The notes beneath the pieces were generated by a model that saw nothing but the letters and a program-made list of their open reading frames with translations, had not been told where the DNA came from and searched no databases. This document shows, piece by piece, positions 8,741 to 16,156 of a DNA stretch of 23,318 bases. This DNA comes from an uncultured Streptococcus sp. (GTDB lineage Bacteria > Bacillota > Bacilli > Lactobacillales > Streptococcaceae): assembly GCA_934216185.1 (NCBI GenBank), contig CAKQBM010000007.1, positions 1 through 23,318 of the forward strand, read 5' to 3'. How positions within the stretch are numbered: position 1 is the first letter of the stretch; each line of letters opens with the position of its first letter. The translations under genes and the position numbers were made by a program.

Positions 8741-8755
8741 TTAAAAACGCTTACA
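8741..8755 (+). promoter_or_regulatory. Candidate CcpA cre site
   Basis: TTAAAAACGCTTACA matches the commonly used cre pattern WTGAAARCGYTTWCW at all positions except the G at position 3. If the promoter at 8699-8727 is correct, the site lies just downstream of the transcription start, a position suited to roadblock repression. It would place the second lipoprotein gene and the transporter genes under carbon catabolite control. Confidence 0.5.
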
Positions 8756-8798
8756 TTGTTTTAAAATAAACTTAAATAACATAACGGAGGTATCCATC

Positions 8799-9845
8799 AT
8801 GAAAAAGAAATGGATGTATTATGCTGCTTGCGGACTAGCCCTTTTTGGTCTTGCCGCTTGTTCTTCTAATGAATCTGCCGATGGCAGTTCATCTGATAAA
8901 GGAGACGGCGGTTCGCTAGTCGTTTATTCACCAAACTCAGAGGGCTTAATCGGAGCAACTATTCCTGCCTTTGAAGAAAAATATGGTATCAAAGTAGAAC
9001 TGATTCAAGCTGGCACCGGAGAGCTTTTCAAAAAACTAGAATCAGAAAAAGAAGCTCCTGTAGCTGATGTCATCTTTGGTGGTTCTTATACACAATATGC
9101 TACCCATGGAGAACTATTTGAAAACTATACTTCAAAAGAAAATGATAACGTTATTAAAGAATATCAAAACACAACTGGTTACTCTACGCCTTATACGCTA
9201 GATGGTAGTGTTTTAATCGTCAATCCTGATTTAACTAAGGGAATGAACATCGAAGGATATAGCGACCTTCTCAAACCTGAACTAAAAGGAAAAATCGCAA
9301 CTGCTGACCCAGCAAACTCTTCTAGCGCCTTTGCTCAATTAACAAATATGCTACAAGCTCAAGGTGGTTACAAAGACGATAAAGCTTGGTCTTATGTAAA
9401 AGATCTCTTCACACTTATTGGTGGGAAAATTGGTTCAAGCTCATCTGGTGTCTATAAAGCAGTCGCTGACGGAGAAATGGCTGTTGGTCTCTCTTATGAA
9501 GATCCAGCAGTTAAACTCTTAAATGACGGAGCTAACATTAAAGTAGTCTATCCAAAAGAAGGAACTGTCTTCCTACCTGCTAGTGCTGCTATCGTTAAAA
9601 AAGCCAAAAATATGGAAAATGCCAAGAAATTTATCGATTTTATTATCTCTCAAGAAGTACAAGATACACTTGGTACAACCACTACTAACCGTCCTGTTCG
9701 TAAAAATGCTAAAACAAGCGAAAATATGAAACCAATTGACAAAATCAAAACACTCACTGAAGATTATGATTATGTCATCAAGAATAAATCAGATATCGTT
9801 AAGAAATACAACGAAGTCTTTACAGATATCCAATCTAAACAGTAA
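8799..9845 (+). CDS. Fbp/Afu-like extracellular solute-binding lipoprotein (paralogue 2, transporter subunit)
   Basis: A 348-residue lipoprotein with lipobox LAAC (C21), then a low-complexity Ser/Gly/Asp linker and the binding-protein fold (VVYSPNSEGLIGATIPAFEE, VADVIFGGSY, GKIATADPAN, GTVFLPASAAI). Its ATG follows CGGAGG. The ATPase gene starts 12 nt after its stop, so this copy is the likely substrate-binding subunit of the transporter. Homologues are usually annotated as iron-binding, and pneumococcal papers have called this locus pit, from memory. The FbpA-type Tyr-Tyr pair is absent and several Ser/Thr/Arg-rich stretches (GSSSSGVYK, RPVRKNAKT) are present, which fits an anionic ligand such as a sugar phosphate. 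The substrate is inferred, not shown. Confidence 0.9.
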   Translation: MKKKWMYYAACGLALFGLAACSSNESADGSSSDKGDGGSLVVYSPNSEGLIGATIPAFEEKYGIKVELIQAGTGELFKKLESEKEAPVADVIFGGSYTQYATHGELFENYTSKENDNVIKEYQNTTGYSTPYTLDGSVLIVNPDLTKGMNIEGYSDLLKPELKGKIATADPANSSSAFAQLTNMLQAQGGYKDDKAWSYVKDLFTLIGGKIGSSSSGVYKAVADGEMAVGLSYEDPAVKLLNDGANIKVVYPKEGTVFLPASAAIVKKAKNMENAKKFIDFIISQEVQDTLGTTTTNRPVRKNAKTSENMKPIDKIKTLTEDYDYVIKNKSDIVKKYNEVFTDIQSKQ

Positions 9846-9857
9846 AAGAGGTTCACT

Positions 9858-10949
9858 ATGAGTGAGATCAAAATTATTAACGCCAAAAAAATCTACCACG
9901 ATGTCCCTGTTATTGAGAATTTGAACATTACAATTCCAAAAGGAAGTCTCTTTACCCTTCTTGGGCCTTCAGGGTGTGGGAAAACGACTCTTCTTCGTAT
10001 GATTGCAGGTTTCAACAGTATCGAAGGTGGAGAATTTTACTTCGATGATACAAAAATCAATAATATGGAACCCAGCAAACGCAATATCGGGATGGTTTTC
10101 CAAAACTACGCTATTTTCCCACATTTGACTGTCCGAGACAATGTTGCTTTTGGTCTTAAGCAAAAGAAGGTTCCAAAAGAAGAATTGATTCAACAGACCA
10201 ACAAGTATCTTGAACTCATGCAAATTGCTCAATATGCGGATCGGAAGCCCGATAAACTCAGTGGGGGACAACAACAACGTGTTGCCTTGGCACGTGCCTT
10301 AGCTGTTAATCCAAGTGTTCTCCTCATGGACGAGCCACTTAGTAATCTGGATGCCAAACTTCGCTTGGATATGCGTCAAGCCATTCGAGAAATACAACAC
10401 GAAGTGGGAATTACAACCGTCTATGTGACCCACGACCAAGAAGAAGCCATGGCGATTTCAGACCAAATTGCTGTTATGAAAGATGGGGTCATTCAACAAA
10501 TCGGCCGACCAAAAGAACTCTATCATAAACCAGCTAATGAGTTTGTGGCAACCTTTATCGGACGCACAAATATTATTCCTGCCACTCTTGAAAAACGGAG
10601 CGACGGCGCTTATATCGTCTTTTCAGATGGCTATGCTCTTCGAATGCCAGCTCTTGATCAGGCTGAGGCACAAGCTATTCATGTAAGCATTCGTCCTGAA
10701 GAGTTTATCAAAGATGAATCTGGAGATATTGAAGGAACTATTAGCGATAGCGTCTATCTTGGACTAAATACTGAATATTTCATCGAGACAGGCTTTGCCT
10801 CAAAAATTCAAGTTAGCGAAGAATCAACTTTTGAAGAAGATCTACAAAAAGGCGATCGTATTCGTCTACGAATCAATACTCAAAAATTAAACGTCTTTTC
10901 TGCAGATGGTTCACAAAACCTGATAAAAGGAGTCAACCATGGAACGTAA
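9858..10949 (+). CDS. ABC transporter ATP-binding protein, FbpC/AfuC-like
   Basis: A 363-residue importer ATPase that energises uptake. Walker [10 protein letters not shown] is at 36-44, the Q-loop glutamine in [10 protein letters not shown] is near 82, signature LSGGQ is at 134-138, Walker B VLLMDEP is at 154-160 and switch H192 is in [11 protein letters not shown]. The C-terminal ~120 residues form a TOBE-like domain (HVSIRPEEF), as in FbpC, PotA and MalK relatives. The ATG follows AGAGG 12 nt after the lipoprotein stop. Its 3' end overlaps the permease start by 11 bases, so binding protein, ATPase and permease form one coupled unit. Confidence 0.93.
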   Translation: MSEIKIINAKKIYHDVPVIENLNITIPKGSLFTLLGPSGCGKTTLLRMIAGFNSIEGGEFYFDDTKINNMEPSKRNIGMVFQNYAIFPHLTVRDNVAFGLKQKKVPKEELIQQTNKYLELMQIAQYADRKPDKLSGGQQQRVALARALAVNPSVLLMDEPLSNLDAKLRLDMRQAIREIQHEVGITTVYVTHDQEEAMAISDQIAVMKDGVIQQIGRPKELYHKPANEFVATFIGRTNIIPATLEKRSDGAYIVFSDGYALRMPALDQAEAQAIHVSIRPEEFIKDESGDIEGTISDSVYLGLNTEYFIETGFASKIQVSEESTFEEDLQKGDRIRLRINTQKLNVFSADGSQNLIKGVNHGT

Positions 10950-12597
10950 AAAACTAAATATTTGGACAGCCTCCTCTTTCTTCATCTTTCTTACCTATCT
11001 TGTCTTTCTCGTTTATCCTATCGTTACCGTGCTCAAGCAAGCACTCATACATGAAGGACAATTCTCACTAGCTAATTTTGTCACTTTCTTTAGTAAAGCC
11101 TACTATTCTGAAACACTTGTCAACAGTTTCAAGGTTTCCATTACTGCTACTGTCACTTCCTTAGTCGTAGGAACCTTATTAGCTTATCTCTTCTCTATGT
11201 ATAACTTCAAGGGAAAGAAATTTCTACAAATATTAATTATCATTGCTTCCATGTCAGCTCCTTTCGTGGGAGCCTACTCCTGGATTCTCTTGCTGGGACG
11301 AAATGGGGTCATCACTAAATTTCTGACAAATACCCTTCATCTTCCAGCTATCGATATTTATGGATTCAAAGGAATTGTACTTGTCTTTACACTGCAACTA
11401 TTCCCACTGGTATTTCTATACGTTGCTGGGACAATGAAAAGTATTGACAATTCTCTACTTGAAGCCGCTGAAAGCATGGGGTCATTCGGATTTAAGCGTA
11501 TCGTAACGGTTGTTTTACCTCTCCTAGTTCCAACCTTACTAGCTGCTGCCCTACTTGTATTTATGAGAGCATTTTCAGACTTTGGAACACCTATGTTAAT
11601 TGGTGAAGGATATCGGACTTTCCCCGTCTTGATTTATACTCAATTTATTAGCGAGGTTGGAGGAAATTCTGCTTTTGCATCTGCTTTAGCAATTATGGCG
11701 ATTATCATTGCCTTGGCAATTTTCCTTATCCAAAAATACATCTCAAACCGCTACAGTTTCAGCATGAATTCGCTCCATCCAATTGAACCTAAAAAAACTA
11801 CAAAAGGAAAAATGGCTGCCATTTATGCGACAGTCTACGGAATTATCTTGTTCTCTGTTCTACCTCAAGTCTACTTGATTTATACTTCTTTCCTAAAAAC
11901 GTCAGGTATGGTATTTGTCAAAGGCTATTCTCTAAACAGTTACAAGGTAGCTTTCAATCGTATGGGATCTGCTATTTTCAATACCATTCGTATCCCTTTG
12001 ATTGCCTTAGTTCTAGTTGTTCTATTTGCAACATTTATCTCCTACCTAGCCGTTAGAAAACGGAATTTGTTTACAAACTTAATTGACAGTCTCAGTATGG
12101 TCCCTTATATTGTACCAGGAACCGTTCTAGGGATTGCCTTCATTTCTTCCTTCAATACTGGTCTATTTGAAAGTGGATTTCTTATGATTACAGGGACTGC
12201 TTTCATCTTGATCATGTCCCTATCTGTCAGAAGATTGCCTTATACTATTCGCTCATCTGTTGCTAGCTTGCAACAAATAGCACCAAGTATTGAAGAAGCC
12301 GCTGAGAGCTTAGGAAGTAGTCGTCTCAATACCTTTGCCAAGATTACAACTCCAATGATGCTATCTGGTATTATTTCTGGAGCTATTCTATCTTGGGTCA
12401 CAATGATTTCAGAACTCTCTACTTCTATCCTCCTCTACAATGTCAAAACAAGAACAATGACTGTAGCTATTTATACAGAAGTTCTCAGAGGAAATTACGG
12501 TGTTGCGGCAGCCTTGTCAACTATCCTAACTGTTCTAACAGTAGCTTCCTTGCTCTTGTTTATGAAAATCTCTAAAAGCAATAGCATTACACTTTAG
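10939..12597 (+). CDS. Fused double-domain ABC permease, FbpB/AfuB-like
   Basis: A 552-residue integral membrane protein with about twelve hydrophobic helices in two halves. Each half carries an EAA loop that contacts the ATPase: EAAESMG near 175-181 and EAAESLG at 453-459. One polypeptide can therefore serve as the whole membrane channel, as in other Fbp-type importers. The basic loop at about 280-290 (EPKKTTKGK) joins the halves. AAAAGGAG precedes the ATG, which overlaps the ATPase gene. A strong terminator follows 12 nt after the stop, so this is the last gene of the transport operon. Substrate specificity depends on the binding protein and is discussed there. Confidence 0.92.
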   Translation: MERKKLNIWTASSFFIFLTYLVFLVYPIVTVLKQALIHEGQFSLANFVTFFSKAYYSETLVNSFKVSITATVTSLVVGTLLAYLFSMYNFKGKKFLQILIIIASMSAPFVGAYSWILLLGRNGVITKFLTNTLHLPAIDIYGFKGIVLVFTLQLFPLVFLYVAGTMKSIDNSLLEAAESMGSFGFKRIVTVVLPLLVPTLLAAALLVFMRAFSDFGTPMLIGEGYRTFPVLIYTQFISEVGGNSAFASALAIMAIIIALAIFLIQKYISNRYSFSMNSLHPIEPKKTTKGKMAAIYATVYGIILFSVLPQVYLIYTSFLKTSGMVFVKGYSLNSYKVAFNRMGSAIFNTIRIPLIALVLVVLFATFISYLAVRKRNLFTNLIDSLSMVPYIVPGTVLGIAFISSFNTGLFESGFLMITGTAFILIMSLSVRRLPYTIRSSVASLQQIAPSIEEAAESLGSSRLNTFAKITTPMMLSGIISGAILSWVTMISELSTSILLYNVKTRTMTVAIYTEVLRGNYGVAAALSTILTVLTVASLLLFMKISKSNSITL

Positions 12598-12608
12598 TTT
12601 TCCCCATC

Positions 12609-12645
12609 AAAAACAGCCGAAAGGATTACCCTGGGCTGTTTTTTC
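12609..12645 (+). terminator. Terminator of the ABC transporter operon
   Basis: AAAAACAGCC pairs with GGCTGTTTTT around a 15-nt loop, and the T-run closes the structure. It lies just after the permease stop. Confidence 0.88.
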
Positions 12646-12700
12646 TTATCTTGATATTCCTATCAAATCCTCAGTTCCTAGCAAGCAAGTCTAGACTGAT

Positions 12701-12899
12701 TATACTCAATGAAAATCAAAGAGCAAACTAGGAAACTAGCAGCAGGTTGCTCAAAGCACTGCTTTGAGGTTGTAGATAAGACTGACGAAGTCAGCTCAAA
12801 ACATGGTTTTGAGGTTGTAGATGAAACTGACGAAGTCAGTAACCATACATACGGCAAGACGACGTTGACGCGGTTTGAAGAGATTTTCGAAGAGTATTA
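12701..12899 (-). repeat. BOX element, A-B-C arrangement, reverse orientation
   Basis: On the minus strand it begins with the well-known boxA start ATACTCTTCGAAAATCTCTT and continues through TTGCCGTATGTATGG to TTACTGACTTCGTCAG. One boxB-like unit (CATCTACAACCTCAAAACCA... to GACTTCGTCAG) follows, then boxC (CTACAACCTCAAAGCAGTGC ... AGTTTCCTAGTTTGCTC). It ends TTTGATTTTCATTGAGTATA. The ends are inverted (ATACTC/GAGTAT). BOX is a non-autonomous repeat typical of pneumococcus and its relatives. It sits between two convergent terminators. Confidence 0.93.
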
Positions 12900-12910
12900 T
12901 TTTGCAATAT

Positions 12911-12937
12911 AAAAAATTAGCCCACACTTGGAGCTAA
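12911..12937 (-). terminator. Terminator of the phosphoglycerate mutase-family gene
   Basis: On the minus strand TTAGCTC pairs with GGGCTAA (7 pairs, one of them G-U) around the loop CAAGTGT, followed by TTTTTTAT. It starts a few bases after the gene's stop. Confidence 0.8.
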
Positions 12938-12940
12938 CTT

Positions 12941-13636
12941 CTATAGATTGTTTGTCTCTTCCATCTTCTCCCGTCCTAGTTCTCGGTAACTACGGTCACC
13001 GACAACTTCTACGCTAAACTGACCGTCCTCATATTCAAGAATCGTCACGCTACCATTATCTAGACCATGCGGATGCATACCATTAATCAGATAAACAATG
13101 GTTCCAATGGTCATTCCGTGGCTCACGACAAGAGCATTGCCCCCACCTTGTTCTTCCATTTCTTTGGCAATCGCTTCAAAACCTTCCTTAATTCGACCAC
13201 TGAGTTTTTCCCAACTTTCAGCCCAACCAGCTGTATCAACCTCTACCAAGCCCTCAGCCAGTTCAGCATAAGACAATTGGTGAACGTGATCCACATTAAA
13301 GATACGAGGAATAATGCCCATGAAAAGATCGCCATCGTAAGCTCCGTCAAAGCTACCAAAACACCATTCTCTGATACGCTTGTCCATGCGATAGGGGATT
13401 TCCCCCTGCAAGCCAAGTTCTTTAAGAATGATTCCCATAGTCTGAATGGTGCGCCCAGAATCACTGGAATAAGCGCGCTCAAACTGCAAACCAGATTCTC
13501 GCAAACCGATTCCTAATTCTTGAATCCCTCGCTCACCTTCAGCTGTTAAGGGAGTATCGCTCCAACCTTGCGCGCGACCAATCGCATTAAACATAGTCCT
13601 ACCATGACGTACCAAATACAATCGTACTTTTACCAT
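12941..13636 (-). CDS. Phosphoglycerate mutase/histidine phosphatase family protein
   Basis: A 231-residue cytoplasmic enzyme of the histidine phosphatase superfamily. LVRHGRT carries R10 and the phospho-acceptor H11. R62 lies in SGRT, the catalytic acid is probably E90 in REW, and H173 is in VVSHGMT. The open frame extends 19 codons further up, but the ATG at 13636 is chosen because GGAGG lies just before it and conserved sequence (VKVRLYLVRHG) starts there. Homologues are annotated as phosphoglycerate mutase; the sequence equally fits a broad-specificity phosphatase. It has its own extended -10 promoter and terminator and lies just after the csRNA terminator. Confidence 0.9.
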   Translation of the reverse strand: MVKVRLYLVRHGRTMFNAIGRAQGWSDTPLTAEGERGIQELGIGLRESGLQFERAYSSDSGRTIQTMGIILKELGLQGEIPYRMDKRIREWCFGSFDGAYDGDLFMGIIPRIFNVDHVHQLSYAELAEGLVEVDTAGWAESWEKLSGRIKEGFEAIAKEMEEQGGGNALVVSHGMTIGTIVYLINGMHPHGLDNGSVTILEYEDGQFSVEVVGDRSYRELGREKMEETNNL

Positions 13637-13658
13637 TTTCCGTCCTCCATTTGCTTCT

Positions 13659-13667
13659 ATTATATCA
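13659..13667 (-). promoter_or_regulatory. Extended -10 promoter of the phosphoglycerate mutase-family gene
   Basis: TGATATAAT on the minus strand lies about 22 nt before the chosen ATG. No clear -35 box is seen; the space upstream is taken by the csRNA terminator. Confidence 0.65.
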
Positions 13668-13672
13668 TGGAT

Positions 13673-13707
13673 GATAAAACAAAAGCCACCCATACAGGCG
13701 ACTTTTG
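13673..13707 (-). terminator. Terminator of the csRNA gene
   Basis: On the minus strand CAAAAGTCGCC pairs with GGTGGCTTTTG (11 pairs, two of them G-U) around TGTATG, followed by TTTTATC. It forms the 3' hairpin of the small RNA and may also stop transcripts coming from the UPF0210 gene. Confidence 0.85.
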
Positions 13708-13826
13708 CAGGAGATTATTATGAAAAAGTTTAGGAGGTCTATTAAATAAAGATATTAGATGAAAATCAAATTCAAACTAAATCAGAGTTATCTGTTTCAA
13801 ATAATATTAGGAGGTCTTTATTTAAT
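13675..13826 (-). ncRNA. CiaR-dependent small RNA (csRNA, ccn family)
   Basis: A predicted transcript of about 150 nt, at the top of the size range I recall for pneumococcal csRNAs. It starts about 7 nt after the -10 box and ends in a strong terminator. ATTAAATAAAGA at the 5' end (13826-13815) can pair with TCTTTATTTAAT (13752-13741), a perfect 12-bp stem. The sequence GACCTCCTAA occurs twice, once in the large loop (13816-13807) and once between stem and terminator (13739-13730), giving two CCUCCU anti-Shine-Dalgarno sites. Known csRNAs act by covering ribosome-binding sites. I cannot say which of the ccn members (A-E) this corresponds to. The start site is inferred. Confidence 0.82.
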
Positions 13827-13832
13827 GATTAT

Positions 13833-13865
13833 AGTATACACAGCTAACCTTAAATAGAACTTAAA
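13833..13865 (-). promoter_or_regulatory. CiaR-type direct repeat and -10 box of the csRNA gene
   Basis: On the minus strand TTTAAG-TTCTA-TTTAAG (13865-13849) is a perfect copy of the CiaR recognition pattern TTTAAG-N5-TTTAAG. After exactly 10 nt comes TATACT (13838-13833) as the -10 box; an overlapping TATAAT sits five bases further on. This layout is that of activated csRNA promoters, so expression should depend on the CiaRH two-component system. Confidence 0.85.
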
Positions 13866-13880
13866 ATTTCTCCTATTTTC

Positions 13881-15218
13881 TTAATTTTTAAAACTATGAA
13901 TTGGTGCTGGGATTTGTCCTCCACGAGAGATAAAATCAACAGACGAAGCTCCATTGACTTTCATTACTGGAGCTGTACCAAGAAGACCACCAAACTCAAT
14001 CATATCGCCTTCTTTTCCTTTGGGAATGATACGTACAGCTGTTGTTTTCATGTTAATGGCACCAATTGCAGCCTCATCCGCAATCATAGCCGCAATGGTT
14101 TCAGCTGGTGTATCTTCTGGAATAGCAATCATATCCAAACCAACAGAACAGATAGCTGTCATGGCCTCTAGTTTTTCTAAATTAAGAGAGCCATTTTGCA
14201 CTGCAGCAATCATCCCCTCATCCTCAGAAACAGGGATAAAGGCACCAGACAAACCACCGACTTGGTTGCAGGCCATAACTCCGCCCTTCTTAACTTGGTC
14301 ATTCAAGAGAGCCAAGGCAGCCGTCGTTCCGTGCGTTCCAACTGTTTCTAGTCCCATTTCCTCAAGGACACGTGCCACAGAGTCTCCAACCGCAGGGGTT
14401 GGCGCCAAACTCAAGTCTACAATACCAAACTCCACACCCAGTCTCTCGCTGGCCATCTGACCAACCAATTGACCGATACGAGTGATTTTAAAGGCAGTCT
14501 TCTTGACTGTTTCTGCTACTACATCAAAGCTCTCTCCACGAACTTTTTCCAAGGCACGCTTGACCACACCAGGACCAGAAACCCCTACATTGATGATAAC
14601 ATCTGCTTCCCCAACACCGTGGAAAGCACCTGCCATAAACGGATTGTCCTCAACAGCATTAGCAAATACAACCAACTTAGCTGCACCCATATCAGATAGA
14701 TTAGCCGTTTCCTTGATAATTCGTCCCATATCTGCTACAGCGGTCATATTAATACCAGACTTGGTTGAACCGATATTGACTGACGAGCAGACCTTGTCCG
14801 TTTCAGCCAAAGCACGAGGAATAGAATTGATGAGAATCTCATCTCCCTTTTGATAACCCTTTTGTACCAAGGCAGAAAAACCGCCGATAAAGTCCACACC
14901 GATTTCTTTTGCAGCCTTATCAAGCGCTTTTGCCAAAACTACGTAGTCTTTCGCATCTGTCGCAGCCCCAATCAGAGAAATAGGAGTCACCGATACACGC
15001 TTATTAACGATTGGAATTCCTAACTCCGCTGCAATTTCGTCACCAACAGCCACTAAATTAGCTGCCTTGGTCGTAATCTTTTGATAAATTTTCTCCGCAG
15101 CACGATTGATATCTGGATCGATACAGTCCAAAAGGGAAATCCCCATGGTAATAGTTCTGATATCGAAGTTTTGCTCCTCAATCATGGCGATGGTTTCAGT
15201 AACTTGTCTAATATCCAT
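13881..15218 (-). CDS. UPF0210 (DUF711, PFL-like) protein
   Basis: A 445-residue cytoplasmic protein of unknown biochemical role, distantly related to pyruvate formate-lyase-type enzymes. It starts [15 protein letters not shown] and has conserved stretches [34 protein letters not shown] and [19 protein letters not shown], ending [15 protein letters not shown]. The ATG at 15218 is used, not the in-frame GTG two codons upstream, because TAGGAGGT lies 5 nt before it and overlaps the GTG. The stop of the UPF0237 gene lies inside this ribosome-binding site, so the pair is coupled. That site has an unusual 15-base match to the neighbouring csRNA. No terminator is seen before the csRNA promoter. Confidence 0.95.
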   Translation of the reverse strand: MDIRQVTETIAMIEEQNFDIRTITMGISLLDCIDPDINRAAEKIYQKITTKAANLVAVGDEIAAELGIPIVNKRVSVTPISLIGAATDAKDYVVLAKALDKAAKEIGVDFIGGFSALVQKGYQKGDEILINSIPRALAETDKVCSSVNIGSTKSGINMTAVADMGRIIKETANLSDMGAAKLVVFANAVEDNPFMAGAFHGVGEADVIINVGVSGPGVVKRALEKVRGESFDVVAETVKKTAFKITRIGQLVGQMASERLGVEFGIVDLSLAPTPAVGDSVARVLEEMGLETVGTHGTTAALALLNDQVKKGGVMACNQVGGLSGAFIPVSEDEGMIAAVQNGSLNLEKLEAMTAICSVGLDMIAIPEDTPAETIAAMIADEAAIGAINMKTTAVRIIPKGKEGDMIEFGGLLGTAPVMKVNGASSVDFISRGGQIPAPIHSFKN

Positions 15219-15227
15219 GTGCACCTC

Positions 15228-15494
15228 CTAGATATTATACATAGCTTCGAAAATCGCTGCACTCTGAATATTAATTTTCACATTCAAAGTTTGTCCAAAA
15301 GCTTCAAATTCATTACGAAGATAAGTAAAGTCTTGCTTTTCATCACTTGAGACGACAGCCATCATCGTGAAATATTCATCCAAGACAGTTTGAGAAATAT
15401 CATCAATGTTCAAACCCAATTCTGCAATTTTACCAGAAACACCTGCAACAATTCCAGATTTATCTTTACCAACAACAGTTATAATCGCTTTCAT
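15228..15494 (-). CDS. UPF0237 ACT-domain protein
   Basis: An 88-residue protein that is a single ACT-type ligand-binding domain (MKAIITVVGKDKSGIVAGV at the start, then the NIDDISQTVLDEYF strand-turn region). Such domains bind small molecules, often amino acids, and regulate partner enzymes. It is related to GcvR-like proteins. The ATG at 15494 follows GGAG and fits family length; an in-frame TTG two codons upstream is ignored. It is the first gene of a two-gene operon with the UPF0210 protein, which it may regulate allosterically; the conserved pairing suggests this, but the ligand is unknown. Confidence 0.93.
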   Translation of the reverse strand: MKAIITVVGKDKSGIVAGVSGKIAELGLNIDDISQTVLDEYFTMMAVVSSDEKQDFTYLRNEFEAFGQTLNVKINIQSAAIFEAMYNI

Positions 15495-15556
15495 AAGCAA
15501 ACTCCAATTCTTCTTTTAATAGGAAACCTGAACATTAAACAGGATTCTTTTCAATT

Positions 15557-15565
15557 AGTATAGCA
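15557..15565 (-). promoter_or_regulatory. Extended -10 promoter of the UPF0237-UPF0210 operon
   Basis: TGCTATACT on the minus strand lies about 63 nt before the first ATG and just after the rplQ terminator. No convincing -35 box is seen. Confidence 0.65.
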
Positions 15566-15583
15566 TAATTCTAACGAAAATAC

Positions 15584-15642
15584 TCAAAAACGCCTGCTTA
15601 CCAAGTTGTTCTTAAGAAAAAAACAATTTCGTAAACAAGCGT
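15584..15642 (-). terminator. Terminator of the ribosomal super-operon
   Basis: On the minus strand ACGCTTGTTTAC pairs with GTAAGCAGGCGT (12 pairs, with G-U) and is followed by TTTTTGAG. The loop is long (29 nt) and contains TTCTTAAGAA, which can fold on itself. It ends the unit that includes rpoA and rplQ. Confidence 0.75.
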
Positions 15643-15661
15643 CTACTATCCCAACTTATGA

Positions 15662-15743
15662 TGAGTGTTTCCGCTAGGACCGAAATCCTAGCGGTAGACC
15701 AGAGCTAGACTAAGAGCACAAGACTCCATCATCATAACACTCA
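15662..15743 (-). other. Structured 3' UTR of rplQ
   Basis: The 116 nt between rplQ and its terminator contain a perfect 9-bp stem, CCGCTAGGA/TCCTAGCGG at 15671-15694. The minus-strand loop is TTTCGG. No T-run follows on either strand, so it is not a terminator. TGAGTGTT (15662-15669) and AACACTCA (15736-15743) can close an outer stem. It may be a stabilising or processing structure. Confidence 0.5.
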
Positions 15744-15758
15744 ACAAAATTGATGATT

Positions 15759-16145
15759 TTATACTAATTCGATGATCGCCATTGGCGCTGCATCACCACG
15801 ACGTGGTTCAGTTTTAAGGATACGAGTGTATCCACCGTTACGTTCAGCATAACGAGGTGCGATTTCTGAGAACAATTTTTGAAGTGCTGTAGTAGAAGTG
15901 TACTTATCAGTTGCTTCATCATAGTTTTCAGATGCGATTTCATTACGTACGAAAGCAGCTGCTTGACGACGTGCATGCAAATCACCACGTTTACCTAGAG
16001 TAATCATTTTTTCAACAGTTTTACGGATTTCTTTAGCACGAGCTTCAGTTGTCACGATTGATTCGTTGATCAAAAGGTCAGTTGTCAAATCGCGAAGCAT
16101 TGCTTTACGTTGTGAGCTAGTGCGTCCTAGTTTACGGTAAGCCAT
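15759..16145 (-). CDS. rplQ: 50S ribosomal protein L17
   Basis: A 128-residue large-subunit protein starting [20 protein letters not shown], typical of L17, with a C-terminal region ([15 protein letters not shown]) at full length. AGGAGG lies 6 nt before the ATG. It is the last gene of the operon, 11 nt after rpoA, and its mRNA has a long structured tail before the terminator. Confidence 0.97.
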   Translation of the reverse strand: MAYRKLGRTSSQRKAMLRDLTTDLLINESIVTTEARAKEIRKTVEKMITLGKRGDLHARRQAAAFVRNEIASENYDEATDKYTSTTALQKLFSEIAPRYAERNGGYTRILKTEPRRGDAAPMAIIELV

Positions 16146-16156
16146 GTATTCCTCCT

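Noticed and set aside
13720..13857. Two tiny plus-strand reading frames (MKKFRRSIK and MIIVYTANLK), each near an AGGAGG-like sequence, looking like small peptide genes.
   Set aside because: The AGGAGG copies are the complement of the CCUCCU anti-Shine-Dalgarno sites of the minus-strand csRNA, and the repeat/inverted-repeat pattern is explained by that RNA's fold. No plus-strand promoter is convincing.
15604..15620. Possible second CiaR site (CTTAAG with a CTTGGT half on the minus strand) after rplQ.
   Set aside because: Only one half-site is close to TTTAAG, no -10 box sits 10 nt downstream, and the stretch is the loop of the rplQ terminator.
15671..15694. CCGCTAGGA hairpin as the rplQ terminator.
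   Set aside because: No T-run follows on either strand; the hairpin at 15590-15642 followed by TTTTT is the better terminator.
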